64,000 bases of DNA from Gilliamella sp. wkB108 (GCF_001690195.1 NZ_LZGM01000015.1:1-64000); one strand, 5' to 3'; shown: positions 9,045 to 19,764, counted from the first letter of the stretch. Program-made: numbers and translations. Notes: generated by a model not told the origin, from the sequence alone.

Positions 9045-9331
9045 AGTAATTTACTCCAATCTAAGTTTTCTTCATTGGCGCCACGCAAAACAGCACATTG
9101 TACTCTTGCTTTGATAGCACAATCGAGCGCGCCTTTGTCATCGATAATAATTAAACCGTCAGTCACATTAAGAGCGGTAAGTGTTTGATCTACAACAGCG
9201 CGTATTTGATCACCAAATTGTTTATTAACATCGCTATTAATCACAATTTCAATTCCTGTATTGGGCATGACTTTGACTAACAAATCACTCGATTCGAGAG
9301 TTCCTGCCATAGCTTCTTTTTGTATTTTCAT
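9041..9331 (-). CDS. citD: Citrate lyase gamma subunit (acyl carrier protein)
   Basis: A 96-residue acyl carrier protein. The N-terminal [15 protein letters not shown] motif contains the serine (Ser14 or Ser15) that carries the phosphoribosyl-dephospho-CoA arm fitted by CitX. It shuttles acetyl and citryl groups between CitF and CitE. It lies 23 bp after citC and overlaps citE by 4 nt. Confidence 0.95.
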   Translation of the reverse strand: MKIQKEAMAGTLESSDLLVKVMPNTGIEIVINSDVNKQFGDQIRAVVDQTLTALNVTDGLIIIDDKGALDCAIKARVQCAVLRGANEENLDWSKLL

Positions 9332-9354
9332 TTTTTTACCTTTTCTAAAATGAA

Positions 9355-10389
9355 TTAATTTTTCGATTCAACAAAATGCTTAGCCAGGTAGGCCCATGTT
9401 GTTGAGGGAACCAATTTTTTAACCTGATCATATTGGTTTGATGCCAATAATTTTCTGACTAAAGATGCTGATATTACTGAATGACCTTCGAGTACGCGTT
9501 CAATTTCCACAACGTTGACAGCTGGGTTTTGACTGACATTTTGGTCTTGTAACCAGTAATACATAGCTTCATTGTAAGATCGGGTTATTTCACTAAAGGG
9601 TTCAGTACCAATAAATCTATGAGTAATGTTAAGTGTTGGGGCAATATAGTTACGGAAAATAAGTAGATCGATACCCATAAAAGCGTAATCAATTTTTGCC
9701 TTATCTTTTAAAAAATAAGAAGGAAATGTCGCTCTAGATATAATGTAAGTGGAGCTAGCGTGTACTTTAACATTATTGATATGCTTACAACCGTCCTTAA
9801 CTAATTGTAAGCGTACATCAAATGAAAAGAGTGACGCATTTTCATTAACGACAAAAACATGTAACCAATCACATTGGTTTGCGGCATATTCAATTAGGTA
9901 TTGGTGACCTTTAGTAAAAGGGTTAGCATTCATGACAATGCTACCAATTTTGTTACCTTCTTTTCGTTCTATACTCAATTGTTTACAATATTGTTTTATT
10001 CCAACAGGCGTGTTTTCAAGTAAAACAATCAAATTTGGTATTTCAACAATAGGATAAAAACCACAACCCTTAAAAAAATCTTTATTTTCAGGTTTGGTGT
10101 ATAAAAATAGATGAAAATAGCCATTTTCATTGGCATATTTTATGACTTTATCGATTAAAGTAAGATTGAGTTGATTACCTCTATAATCAGGATGAATAGC
10201 AACACATTTGATAATGTCACGATCAATACCGGCACAAGCAATAATATAATTATTCGATTTTGCTACAATAAAAGTAGTCACTTGAGGATCTAAATCAAGC
10301 TCAGACATGGATAACAATTCTATGATTTGTTTTTGAGCCTCTTCTGATTTAGAAATATCAACAACCACATAATCAACTAAATCGTACAT
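9355..10389 (-). CDS. citC: [Citrate (pro-3S)-lyase] ligase
   Basis: A 344-residue two-domain protein: an N-terminal GNAT-like region (about residues 1-125) and a C-terminal nucleotidyltransferase-like domain starting at IGSIVMNANPFTKGHQYLIEYAA, the HxGH-type ATP site. CitC activates citrate lyase by acetylating the CitD prosthetic group with acetate and ATP. The ATG at 10389 gives the usual MYDL-type start and lies 4 bp after the preceding gene. A start at 10416 would overlap that gene and is less likely. Confidence 0.93.
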   Translation of the reverse strand: MYDLVDYVVVDISKSEEAQKQIIELLSMSELDLDPQVTTFIVAKSNNYIIACAGIDRDIIKCVAIHPDYRGNQLNLTLIDKVIKYANENGYFHLFLYTKPENKDFFKGCGFYPIVEIPNLIVLLENTPVGIKQYCKQLSIERKEGNKIGSIVMNANPFTKGHQYLIEYAANQCDWLHVFVVNENASLFSFDVRLQLVKDGCKHINNVKVHASSTYIISRATFPSYFLKDKAKIDYAFMGIDLLIFRNYIAPTLNITHRFIGTEPFSEITRSYNEAMYYWLQDQNVSQNPAVNVVEIERVLEGHSVISASLVRKLLASNQYDQVKKLVPSTTWAYLAKHFVESKN

Positions 10390-10393
10390 AAAA

Positions 10394-11239
10394 CTACCTT
10401 TTTTCTGCAACAACAAAGTTAGTTAGACGTCCGATCTTGGAAATTTCAACTTCAATAATGTCACCATCTTGCATAAATACCGGAGGATTACGTTTTTTAC
10501 CAACACCACCCGGAGAACCGGTGAGAATAACATCGCCTGGAGATAAATGTGTAAATGTACTGATATAAGCAATTAACTCTGGTACAGTATGAACAAGATT
10601 TTTAATTGAATCATGTTGCATATCTTTACCATTTAAAAACGTAGTTAGAGTTAAAACAGTTGGATCTGGAATTTCATCTGTCGTAGTTAAACATGGACCA
10701 AATGCACCCGTATTCGGCCAGTTTTTACCGGCAGTAAACCATGTGTATTGCCAGTCACGAATTGAACCATCCATATAGCAGCTATAACCGGCAACATGGG
10801 ATAAGGCATCTGCTTGATCAATACGAAAACCAGCTTTACCGATAATAATTGCTAATTCACCTTCGTAATCTAATTCATTGGTGATTGCAGGTTTGATAAT
10901 ATTGGTTTTATGACCTGTTTGCGAATCAGGGAAGCGTACAAATAGTGTCGGTGCGGAGCTAGTTTCGTTAAATTCTGCCCGTTTTTCAGCATAATTCATT
11001 CCAACACATAAAATTTTGCTTGGATTAGGTATAACGGGTAAATAAGTAATTTGTTCTTCATTAATATCACTTGGTTCATTTATATAGGCTCTTGCGATAG
11101 ATAACCCATCCTTATCTGCCAGAAGCGATTTTAAATCGGCATATTTATTGCCGAGTTTTTGTCCTAAATCAACAATACCATTGGTAGTGTAAAGACCAAA
11201 ACTCGCTTTTCCTGAGATAAGATAACTGACCAGCTTCAT
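10394..11239 (-). CDS. Fumarylacetoacetate hydrolase family protein in the citrate operon; possible oxaloacetate decarboxylase
   Basis: A 281-residue FAH-family enzyme. The metal site (EGELAIIIG plus downstream acidic residues), CVGMNYAEKRAEF and the LTGSPGGVGKKR loop are present. FAH enzymes cleave or decarboxylate beta-keto acids such as acylpyruvates, and some members, for example FAHD1, decarboxylate oxaloacetate. The gene is embedded between citS and citC with an AAGGAG ribosome-binding site. Citrate lyase makes oxaloacetate and no oadGAB decarboxylase is seen here, so oxaloacetate decarboxylation is a reasonable inference but unproven. Other possibilities are acylpyruvase or a 2-keto-4-pentenoate-type hydratase. 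Confidence 0.8.
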   Translation of the reverse strand: MKLVSYLISGKASFGLYTTNGIVDLGQKLGNKYADLKSLLADKDGLSIARAYINEPSDINEEQITYLPVIPNPSKILCVGMNYAEKRAEFNETSSAPTLFVRFPDSQTGHKTNIIKPAITNELDYEGELAIIIGKAGFRIDQADALSHVAGYSCYMDGSIRDWQYTWFTAGKNWPNTGAFGPCLTTTDEIPDPTVLTLTTFLNGKDMQHDSIKNLVHTVPELIAYISTFTHLSPGDVILTGSPGGVGKKRNPPVFMQDGDIIEVEISKIGRLTNFVVAEKR

Positions 11240-11293
11240 AAAAACTCCTTAAAAGCTTTTTTGTGTAAATTGCGATTATAAAAATAAAATTAA

Positions 11294-11319
11294 CAACCTT
11301 AGTTAGTTCACTAAGGTTG
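11294..11319 (-). terminator. Terminator or attenuator between citS and the FAH-family gene
   Basis: CAACCTTAGT (11294-11303) pairs perfectly with 11310-11319 around a 6-nt loop. On the minus strand the stem is followed by a T-rich stretch (TTAATTTTATTTTT). It lies just after the citS stop, so it may lower expression of the lyase genes relative to the transporter. Confidence 0.6.
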
Positions 11320-11334
11320 CTTTTAAAAAATTAA

Positions 11335-12723
11335 TTAAACTAAGAAATTACCGAGAATCAGTAAAGAAACCGATACGTTGATTGCACCACCAATACGTGT
11401 TGCAATTTGAGCAAATGGCATAAGTTCCATACGTTCAGCAGCAGTTAAGATTGCCACATCACCTGTACCACCTTGACCACTTTGGCAACATGAAATTACT
11501 GCAGCATCAATTGGATACATACCAAGTTTTTTAGCTACAAAAAATCCAGTAGTAACCAAACTAACAACAGTACAAACAATAACAGCCAGGTTAACAATGG
11601 TAAACGCTGCAACTATTTTTTCCCAAGGTGTAATTGCCACACCTACTGCAAATAGGATAGGGTAAGTAACAGAAGTTTGGAAGAATTTATATACAACTTG
11701 TGAACCACTTAATACTTTTGGTGAAACACCAGAAGCTAATTTAACAATTACAGCCGCAAATAACATCCCAACAGGTGCTGGAATACCAGTTAATTTGTGA
11801 CCAATCATACCAACCATATAAAGGATAGCAGCTAATAACACGCCAGAAGCAAATGTTGTTACGTCAATAACAGAATCAGATTTATTCGCTTTGTTATTCG
11901 CGAGTTCATCTTCCTTCGAAGCAGGTAATAATCTACCATTACCAGTTAGATGTGGGTAAGCTTTACCTAAACGATTAAGAATACCGCCACAGATAATACC
12001 TGTCAAACCACCTAACATAACAATTGGTAAGACTTGACCTAACGCATCACCTTGTTCCATACCTAAAATTGAGGCATAACCTATTGATAAAGGAATTGCA
12101 CCTTCACCAACACCGCCAGCCATAATTGGTAAGACAAGGAAGAAGAAAGTTTCAAAAGGAGTTAAACCTAATAGGTAACCAACACCTACACCGACTAACA
12201 TACCAACGATTTCACCACATACCATTGGAACAAATATTTTTAAGAAACCTTGAATAAGTGTTTTCTTATCCATATTCATAATACTACCAACGATAATACA
12301 GCAAATATATAGATAAAGAATGTGGGTATCTTTATAAAATTTGGTTGTCGCCACTACAATTGGCTGAGGTAAAATACCGTAATAGACTAATGCAGAAGGA
12401 ATAAATGTTGCACAAATTGCCGCAGCACCCATTTTACCAACGATAGGTAATCTTTTGCCAATTTCTCCACAAAGGAAACCAAAGAAAGCACAAGTAACGA
12501 CCATTACCACTATTTCACTTGGTAATTTACCCGTTACTAATACTTCGGTAAAGATCATGATACCGGCGATAATAAATAGTGGTAAAGGAATTACCCCTAT
12601 TTTATAATCGTCCATCAGTTTCCACCAGCCATAGGGCCAAAAGCCATTTTTTTGGGTATTACTTTTAACAGAATTTAATACTTCTTCATTCTGCGTTTTT
12701 GTTGTTGAACTTAAATCAACCAT
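11335..12723 (-). CDS. citS: Citrate:Na+ symporter of the 2-hydroxycarboxylate transporter family (CitS-like)
   Basis: A 462-residue membrane protein with about 11 hydrophobic helices. The two reentrant-loop motifs of the 2HCT family are visible: AGGVGEGAIP (about residue 200) and SGQGGTGDVAIL (about residue 425), followed by the substrate-binding arginine region ATRIGGAIN. Members carry citrate, malate or citrate/lactate. Linkage to citrate lyase and citAB makes citrate the likely substrate. It is the first gene of the minus-strand operon, divergent from citA. Confidence 0.9.
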   Translation of the reverse strand: MVDLSSTTKTQNEEVLNSVKSNTQKNGFWPYGWWKLMDDYKIGVIPLPLFIIAGIMIFTEVLVTGKLPSEIVVMVVTCAFFGFLCGEIGKRLPIVGKMGAAAICATFIPSALVYYGILPQPIVVATTKFYKDTHILYLYICCIIVGSIMNMDKKTLIQGFLKIFVPMVCGEIVGMLVGVGVGYLLGLTPFETFFFLVLPIMAGGVGEGAIPLSIGYASILGMEQGDALGQVLPIVMLGGLTGIICGGILNRLGKAYPHLTGNGRLLPASKEDELANNKANKSDSVIDVTTFASGVLLAAILYMVGMIGHKLTGIPAPVGMLFAAVIVKLASGVSPKVLSGSQVVYKFFQTSVTYPILFAVGVAITPWEKIVAAFTIVNLAVIVCTVVSLVTTGFFVAKKLGMYPIDAAVISCCQSGQGGTGDVAILTAAERMELMPFAQIATRIGGAINVSVSLLILGNFLV

Positions 12724-12796
12724 TTTTTTTATATCTCCAAAATTATTGTATGTACTTTGAATGGCGCATATGGTGGCAAAATATTAATACAAATTT

Positions 12797-12812
12797 TGTG
12801 ATATAAATCATA
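12797..12812. promoter_or_regulatory. Possible CRP site in the citS-citA intergenic region
   Basis: TGTGA-N6-TCATA matches 9 of 10 half-site bases of the CRP consensus TGTGA-N6-TCACA. It lies between the divergent citS and citA genes, where catabolite control of citrate fermentation would be expected. The rest of the 182-bp gap is very AT-rich, as are known CitB/DpiA targets, but I could not define a CitB site. Confidence 0.45.
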
Positions 12813-12905
12813 AATTAAGTGTGGTTTTTATGGTTTTAAAGGCTCTATGTTTTTTAATGCTGTGTTAGACTCTTTCACAGTTATAAAGTTGAAATAAGAG
12901 TGAGA

Positions 12906-14498
12906 ATGCGAAAGAAAATTCAATTGTCATTTACTACAAAACTATTTTTATCTCTTTTACTTTTTTCGGTAATTCTTCTTGCACTTTTACAGAGTTATAT
13001 TTGGAATGCAACAGAGACAGAGTTATATCGTAGTTTAGGTGAAAAAGCACAAATTCAAGCTAAAGAATTATCTGTTATCCCTAATTTGATTGAGTATGTA
13101 AGAGAAAAAGATACCGATAAAATAGCCAATTTAGTTTCCGACATTTTTAAACAAAGTGATGCAAGTTATATTGTTATTGGTGATGAAAAAGCTTATCGCC
13201 TTTATCATACGGGTAATGGTTCTTTATATTCGCCAATGGTTGGTGGGGATAATCAGGATGTACTCGACGGTAAAAGTCGTATCACAATCAGTAAAGGTTC
13301 ACTTGGTTTTGCACTACGTGGTAAAGCTCCGATTGTGTATCAAGGTAAGGTAATTGGCATTGTTTCTGTTGGATATATGGTTGACGATATTTATCAATTA
13401 CATAGAAAACAGTTTATCCCATTCATCTCGTTTTGTACTTTATTATTTTTTGGCTTGTTTATTTTTTCTTTTTGTTTTGCAAAAGCAATTAAAAAACAGA
13501 TGTTTAATTTAGAACCGAAAGCAATTGCATTACTGGTTAAAAGTCAAAAATCAATCATGGAGTCTATTTTTGAGGGGATTATTGCTATTGATCTTAACTA
13601 TAAAATCATCAATATCAATCAATCAGCTAGACGTATGTTAGATATCAACATTGATGATGATAAGCTAATTAATCATGATTTATGTGATTTTATTAAATCA
13701 ACCGATTTTTTATATGGTAGTGAAAATCAGATTGCTGATATACATGACCATATCTGTTATTTCAATAATCTTATGGTTATGGCTAATCGCATCAGAGTAA
13801 TGGTTGATGATCAAATTCAAGGTTGGGTTATTACCTTTCGTAATTTTGATGATATTAATTTATTAAGTATGCAATTAACCCAAGTAACCCAATATGTGGA
13901 TAATCTACGTGCTTTAAGGCATGAACATTTAAACTGGATGGCGACCTTATCCGGTTTAATTTATATGAAACGTTATGATGAAGCGCAAGCATTTATAGCA
14001 TTACATTCCACGGATAATCAGAAAAGTTTAGATTTTGTCGCTGAACATTTTAAGGTACCTGCTGTGTGCGGGTTATTAATTGGTAAATACTCAAAAGCAC
14101 ACGAAATTGGTTTAAAGTTGCGGTTTGATCCTGCATGCCAATTACAAGCTTTACCTGCAGCAATTACTGAAACTGAATTCATGTCGATTTTAGGTAACCT
14201 ACTTGATAATGCTTTTAATGCCAGTTTAAAAAATAGTGTTGGTGATAAAACGATTACTTTATATCTCAGTGATGCAACTGAGGAAATTGTATTAGAGGTG
14301 GGGGATCAAGGGTGTGGAGTAGATAGTCGTATTCGTGATTCAATATTTGAACCCGGTGTTACATCACAAGACGCTAAAGAACATGGAATCGGTTTGCATT
14401 TAGTATCAACGTATGTAAAAAAAGCCAATGGTTATATTACATTTGAAGATAACGAACCTTACGGTACGATTTTTTCTGTTTTTATACCCAAATCATAA
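12906..14498 (+). CDS. citA: Citrate sensor histidine kinase CitA/DpiB
   Basis: An about 530-residue sensor kinase. A membrane helix near residue 15 and another near 180 flank a periplasmic citrate-binding PAS domain. The citrate ligands known from CitA are recognisable: Arg and His in YRLYHTG, Arg and Lys in LRGKAPI. A cytoplasmic PAS domain follows, then the kinase: RHEHLNWM (phospho-accepting His), GNLLDNAFNAS (N box), DQGCGV and HGIGLHLV (G boxes). AAGAG lies 5 nt before the ATG at 12906; a GTG at 12900 is also possible. Its response regulator starts 13 bp after its stop. Confidence 0.92.
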   Translation: MRKKIQLSFTTKLFLSLLLFSVILLALLQSYIWNATETELYRSLGEKAQIQAKELSVIPNLIEYVREKDTDKIANLVSDIFKQSDASYIVIGDEKAYRLYHTGNGSLYSPMVGGDNQDVLDGKSRITISKGSLGFALRGKAPIVYQGKVIGIVSVGYMVDDIYQLHRKQFIPFISFCTLLFFGLFIFSFCFAKAIKKQMFNLEPKAIALLVKSQKSIMESIFEGIIAIDLNYKIININQSARRMLDINIDDDKLINHDLCDFIKSTDFLYGSENQIADIHDHICYFNNLMVMANRIRVMVDDQIQGWVITFRNFDDINLLSMQLTQVTQYVDNLRALRHEHLNWMATLSGLIYMKRYDEAQAFIALHSTDNQKSLDFVAEHFKVPAVCGLLIGKYSKAHEIGLKLRFDPACQLQALPAAITETEFMSILGNLLDNAFNASLKNSVGDKTITLYLSDATEEIVLEVGDQGCGVDSRIRDSIFEPGVTSQDAKEHGIGLHLVSTYVKKANGYITFEDNEPYGTIFSVFIPKS

Positions 14499-14511
14499 AA
14501 AGAGGTAAAAA

Positions 14512-15213
14512 ATGAACGAAGTAAAAGAAGATAGCATTAAAGTGCTGATCGTTGAAGATGAACCGATTTTAGCCGAATTAAATGCAGAATTTATTCAAAG
14601 AGACACAAAAGTTAATGTGATAGGCATCGCTTCAAATTTAGCAGAAGCAAAGATTATGGTTGAGAAACTTAAACCAACATTAATCTTACTTGATAATTAT
14701 TTACCAGATGGTAAAGGTATCGAGCTGTTTGAATATATTATTAATAATCACCTTGCTTGTTATGTAATTTTTATTACTGCAGCAAGTGATATGGATACTT
14801 GTAGTAAAGCTATTCGGTTTGGTGCTTTTGATTATTTAATTAAACCGGTATCATATCAACGTTTAAAACATTCCTTGGAGCGTTTTGAGCTTTTTTTATA
14901 TCGACAAAGTTTGCAAAAACATGTGAATCAAAGGCGAATTGATGAACTTTTCAATTTACAAACTAAAGATTTTGTTGATATTAATCGGCACTCAAAAGGT
15001 ATTGAAGAGATCACACTGCAAAAAGTGAAAGATCTTTTTATGCAAACAGACCAAGCGCAAACGGTGGATCAAATTGTTGAAAAAGCACAAATCAGTAAAA
15101 CTACTGCAAGACGATATCTAGAATATTGTGTACAAACAAAATTATTAACAGTTGAACTTAATCATGGCAAGATAGGTCGGCCAGAAAGGCTTTATAAACG
15201 ACTAGGTAAGTAA
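14512..15213 (+). CDS. citB: Citrate response regulator CitB/DpiA
   Basis: A 233-residue regulator. The N-terminal receiver domain has the acidic pocket (VEDEP), the phospho-acceptor Asp in LILLDNYLPDGKG and the conserved Lys in YLIKPVS. The C-terminal part ends in a winged-helix segment (AQISKTTARRYLEYC) typical of CitB-type regulators. It should activate the divergent citS operon when CitA senses citrate. Confidence 0.92.
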   Translation: MNEVKEDSIKVLIVEDEPILAELNAEFIQRDTKVNVIGIASNLAEAKIMVEKLKPTLILLDNYLPDGKGIELFEYIINNHLACYVIFITAASDMDTCSKAIRFGAFDYLIKPVSYQRLKHSLERFELFLYRQSLQKHVNQRRIDELFNLQTKDFVDINRHSKGIEEITLQKVKDLFMQTDQAQTVDQIVEKAQISKTTARRYLEYCVQTKLLTVELNHGKIGRPERLYKRLGK

Positions 15214-15625
15214 CTTTTTTGCATCTGCCTGAAAAATGAACGACGTAGATCAATTAAACTGTTATAAACAATAAATTATTACAGATCCTTTTAATATTGA
15301 TGATAGAGGTATGACCTTCTAGGTAAAATTATCGCATATCAAAAAATTAATGTGATTTTCAATTAATAGCTAGCGCTATTTAGTCCAAATTAAAACTATA
15401 TCATCGAATCTTATCATATATTGAAATAAGTAAGATAACGCTTGCAATGGATTGCCATATAGTTATTTATTCATAAATAAAGATTTTGGTAAGTCATGAC
15501 TCCTGTGTATTGATAAAGCCAATAAAAGAGTAGGAATGATGAGGCATTTTCACCATTTAACGCTTATTTTATTGATGTTAATAAATCGATAACGTGTTAT
15601 TTTACAAACAAATAAATTATTTAAT
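15214..15625. other. 412-bp gap with no gene recognised
   Basis: An AT-rich stretch between convergent citB and the GyrI-like gene. I see no credible open frame or tRNA. The only symmetry is an AT-only repeat (TTATTTAT at 15463-15470 and its complement at 15473-15480), which could be chance. Confidence 0.4.
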
Positions 15626-16090
15626 TTATCCTAAAGGCAAATAAACATCAGTTATCATTTGTTGTGGATCTATATTTATACCGACATTGACATAATGAAA
15701 GATTGGAGGGAAATTGCCGATTTTCTCCTCACTATGTGGCAACCATTGTTCCAGTAAATAAATAATGGCTTTGTTGTTATTTCGGGAACCAATATCTCTA
15801 GCCTTTGCACAACGTAGTTGCGGAATGGTTTTATTGATTATGCCATAAGAATTTTGTTCTATTGGTCGATCAACGGAAATAGCAAAATCGACATGATGAT
15901 GTTCGATAGGTGTCGTAGATGGATTGGTATAATGAATACCATAGTTTTGATGTTTTTCACTATCTAAAAAATTATTTTCTTGGCGCCATTTGATAAGTTT
16001 TTTGATCGTTTGACCTTCCAGGGAAGGGGAGCCAAAATGTTCTACTGTTGCGATAAGCGTAAAAGGGAAAAATACAATTTCAATATCCAT
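15626..16090 (-). CDS. GyrI-like / AraC effector-binding domain protein
   Basis: A stand-alone 154-residue protein resembling the GyrI-like (SbmC/Rob C-terminal) ligand-binding fold. It opens with a strand running into FPFTLIATVEHFGSP, and the middle has DFAISVDRPI. There is no DNA-binding domain. Family members bind small molecules or inhibit gyrase or other targets; the role here cannot be told. It lies downstream of the phospho-beta-glucosidase gene on the same strand but behind a strong hairpin, so it is probably expressed separately. Confidence 0.6.
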   Translation of the reverse strand: MDIEIVFFPFTLIATVEHFGSPSLEGQTIKKLIKWRQENNFLDSEKHQNYGIHYTNPSTTPIEHHHVDFAISVDRPIEQNSYGIINKTIPQLRCAKARDIGSRNNNKAIIYLLEQWLPHSEEKIGNFPPIFHYVNVGINIDPQQMITDVYLPLG

Positions 16091-16130
16091 ACCACACCTA
16101 AAAAATGATTATAAGCTAAATAGCGAATTT

Positions 16131-16163
16131 TAAATTATAAGGGTTTAATGCCCTTATAATTTA
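16131..16163 (-). terminator. Terminator downstream of the phospho-beta-glucosidase gene
   Basis: A perfect 13-bp inverted repeat (16131-16143 with 16151-16163, core AAGGG/CCCTT, 7-nt loop) sits just past the stop of the GH1 gene. On the minus strand a T/A-rich tail follows. Confidence 0.65.
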
Positions 16164-16183
16164 GTTAAGAAATAGATTTATGA

Positions 16184-17584
<1,401 letters not shown>

Positions 17585-17592
17585 TTAAACCT

Positions 17593-19497
17593 CTAAACTT
17601 CAATCATTAGTAATTTATCATTATAGCTAACGGCAAATTGTTTGCTGCTTTCAATATTTTTATAATGTTCAGAATCAACGACAACAACGGACGTTGTTAA
17701 GTCAAATTTCTGTTGTTCAATCTTATCAATGTCAAATGAGACGATTTTTGTCCCTTTAGTAATATGTTGTCCAACTTGCACATAAGATTTGAAATATTTT
17801 CCTTGTAATTTGACCGTATCAATGCCGATATGGATTAATAGTTCAACACCATTATCTAGTTTTAGACCTATGGCATGCATGGTTGGATAAAGTGCAGTAA
17901 TAGTACAGTTAGCGGGGGCAATAATTTCACCAATTTTAGGATATACTGCAACACCTTTGCCCATAGCACCAGAAGCAAAAACAGCATCATTTACATCAGC
18001 TAATGGAATAATTCGTCCTTTTATTGGTGAGTCGATAGTATCGTTAGAAAATAAGACATTATTTTTCTTTAATTCATTTGATACTTCAGATTCATGCGAT
18101 TCACTAGGTATAGTTGATTGAGAAGATTCAGGTTGTTCATTAGGTATATCATTAAAACCGACTAAAATTGTGGTGATGCAAGAACCAAAAAATGCAATAC
18201 AACAGCCAATTAAATAACATAAAAAAGCGGTCGTTCCTGCTTCAGCATAAACTGGGATAGTTAAAATCCCTTGATTGGCAAAGGCAGTACCATAAGATCC
18301 CCCCCAACCCATTAATCCACCACCAATAGCCCCACAAATAACCGCACAGATCATAGGTCTTTTTAGCCGTAAATTAGCGCCATAAATAGCAGGTTCAGTA
18401 ATGCCAAATAGTGCGGTAATGGTTGCAGAGGCAGCAACCGTTTTTAAATTTTTATTCCTGGTTTTAAAAAATACGCCTAAAGCCGCACCAGCTTGTGAGA
18501 AGTTAGCTGCACCAGCAAAGGCGAGTAAATTTTGTTGTCCAGTTTGTGCAACGTCATTGATCCCTATCGGTACTATGGCTCGATGAGCGCCAAAAATAAC
18601 TAAAATACACCAGATACCACCAATAAATGCACCCAATAAAATAGGACTAATATGCATAATGTAATAGTAAAGGAAATTGATGATTTTACCGATATAGATA
18701 CCTGTTGGACCAAAAATTAATAATGTCGCAGGGATCATGATAAGGAGTGAAAAAGTCGGTACCATGATAATTTTTAATACTTCAGGAATAATTTTTTCCA
18801 AAACAATTTGTACATAGCTTAAGATAAAAACAGCTAAAATAATTGGAATGACGCTAGATGTGTAACTTGCTTTAGTTAGTTCTATAGCAAAAAAGGTGAC
18901 TTCACTTTTACCTGCCATTAGGTTAACTATGGATGGATAGCATAAAGTTGCACCAATAATCATAGAAATAAATTCATGCGCTTTAAATACTTTCGCTGCG
19001 GTATAACCTAAAATAATTGGCATGAAGTAAAATACTGCATCGGAGGCGGCGTGGAGGATAATGTAGGTATCATAGGGTTTAATATCGGTCTGATAATAGT
19101 AATTACCAATCATTACAGCAATTGCTAAAATTCCTTTTAGCATACCTGATGCCGCTATAGCAGGAATAACAGGCGTAAAAATTGCTGCAAAAGCGTTGAG
19201 AATTTTTACACCGATAGAGACTTTGGGCGTATTTTGTTTGCTAGGCTCTAATTTCCCTATTAAAGGGAGAATTGCATCGTAAATTTTAGTGACTTTATTA
19301 CCAAGTACGACTTGATATTGTCCGCTACCTTCAACCACAGAGATGACGCCTTCGGTTTGTAGTAGTTTGTTACGATCAGCTTTTTGATTATCCCTTAACT
19401 GAAATCTTAAGCGAGTAAAGCAATGCGTTAGACTGATTACATTTTCTTTACCACCAACCAATTGTAAAACTTGCTGAGCAATTTTTTGATAATCCAT
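17593..19497 (-). CDS. bglF: PTS beta-glucoside transporter, EIIBCA fusion
   Basis: A 634-residue PTS permease with domain order IIB-IIC-IIA. The phospho-cysteine is Cys26 (ISLTHCFTRLRF), about ten membrane helices form IIC (about residues 100-450), and the IIA histidine lies in LLIHIGIDTVKL near residue 555. It imports and phosphorylates beta-glucosides. The ATG at 19497 is chosen because GGAG sits 6 nt upstream; an earlier in-frame ATG at 19509 is less likely. No bglG/licT-type antiterminator gene is adjacent, although the leader has a terminator-like inverted repeat. Confidence 0.93.
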   Translation of the reverse strand: MDYQKIAQQVLQLVGGKENVISLTHCFTRLRFQLRDNQKADRNKLLQTEGVISVVEGSGQYQVVLGNKVTKIYDAILPLIGKLEPSKQNTPKVSIGVKILNAFAAIFTPVIPAIAASGMLKGILAIAVMIGNYYYQTDIKPYDTYIILHAASDAVFYFMPIILGYTAAKVFKAHEFISMIIGATLCYPSIVNLMAGKSEVTFFAIELTKASYTSSVIPIILAVFILSYVQIVLEKIIPEVLKIIMVPTFSLLIMIPATLLIFGPTGIYIGKIINFLYYYIMHISPILLGAFIGGIWCILVIFGAHRAIVPIGINDVAQTGQQNLLAFAGAANFSQAGAALGVFFKTRNKNLKTVAASATITALFGITEPAIYGANLRLKRPMICAVICGAIGGGLMGWGGSYGTAFANQGILTIPVYAEAGTTAFLCYLIGCCIAFFGSCITTILVGFNDIPNEQPESSQSTIPSESHESEVSNELKKNNVLFSNDTIDSPIKGRIIPLADVNDAVFASGAMGKGVAVYPKIGEIIAPANCTITALYPTMHAIGLKLDNGVELLIHIGIDTVKLQGKYFKSYVQVGQHITKGTKIVSFDIDKIEQQKFDLTTSVVVVDSEHYKNIESSKQFAVSYNDKLLMIEV

Positions 19498-19541
19498 TAT
19501 TATCTCCATTACATGCAGGATGGGTAAATTTTGAGAAAAAA

Positions 19542-19606
19542 AAGATCAAACGTACTAGATTATGTCGTTAAATGAGTAACAACAATCATCATATATGTTT
19601 GATCTT
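19542..19606 (-). promoter_or_regulatory. Inverted repeat with T-run in the bglF leader
   Basis: AAGATCAAAC (19542-19551) and its perfect complement (19597-19606) enclose 45 nt. Read on the minus strand, toward bglF, the second arm ends in eight consecutive T, which looks like an intrinsic terminator with a very long loop. The enclosed sequence GATTGTTGTTACT faintly resembles a BglG/LicT-type ribonucleic antiterminator. A pair of operator half-sites is an equally valid reading. Confidence 0.4.
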
Positions 19607-19764
19607 ACTTTGATTTTCAGTAACACTTTTTTTATCACCTTATTAATAGTAATCAACCTAGCACAGTTTAAAAATTAAGACAAGATTGATTTGTTTAGTT
19701 GATAAATATTTTATTTGGATATATTTTTGTGCAAAACAATTATAATTTTTAAACCTGTATACGA

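Noticed and set aside
15214-15625. Possible tRNA or small RNA in the citB-GyrI gap
   Set aside because: No cloverleaf arms, T-loop consensus or terminator-bounded hairpin was visible.
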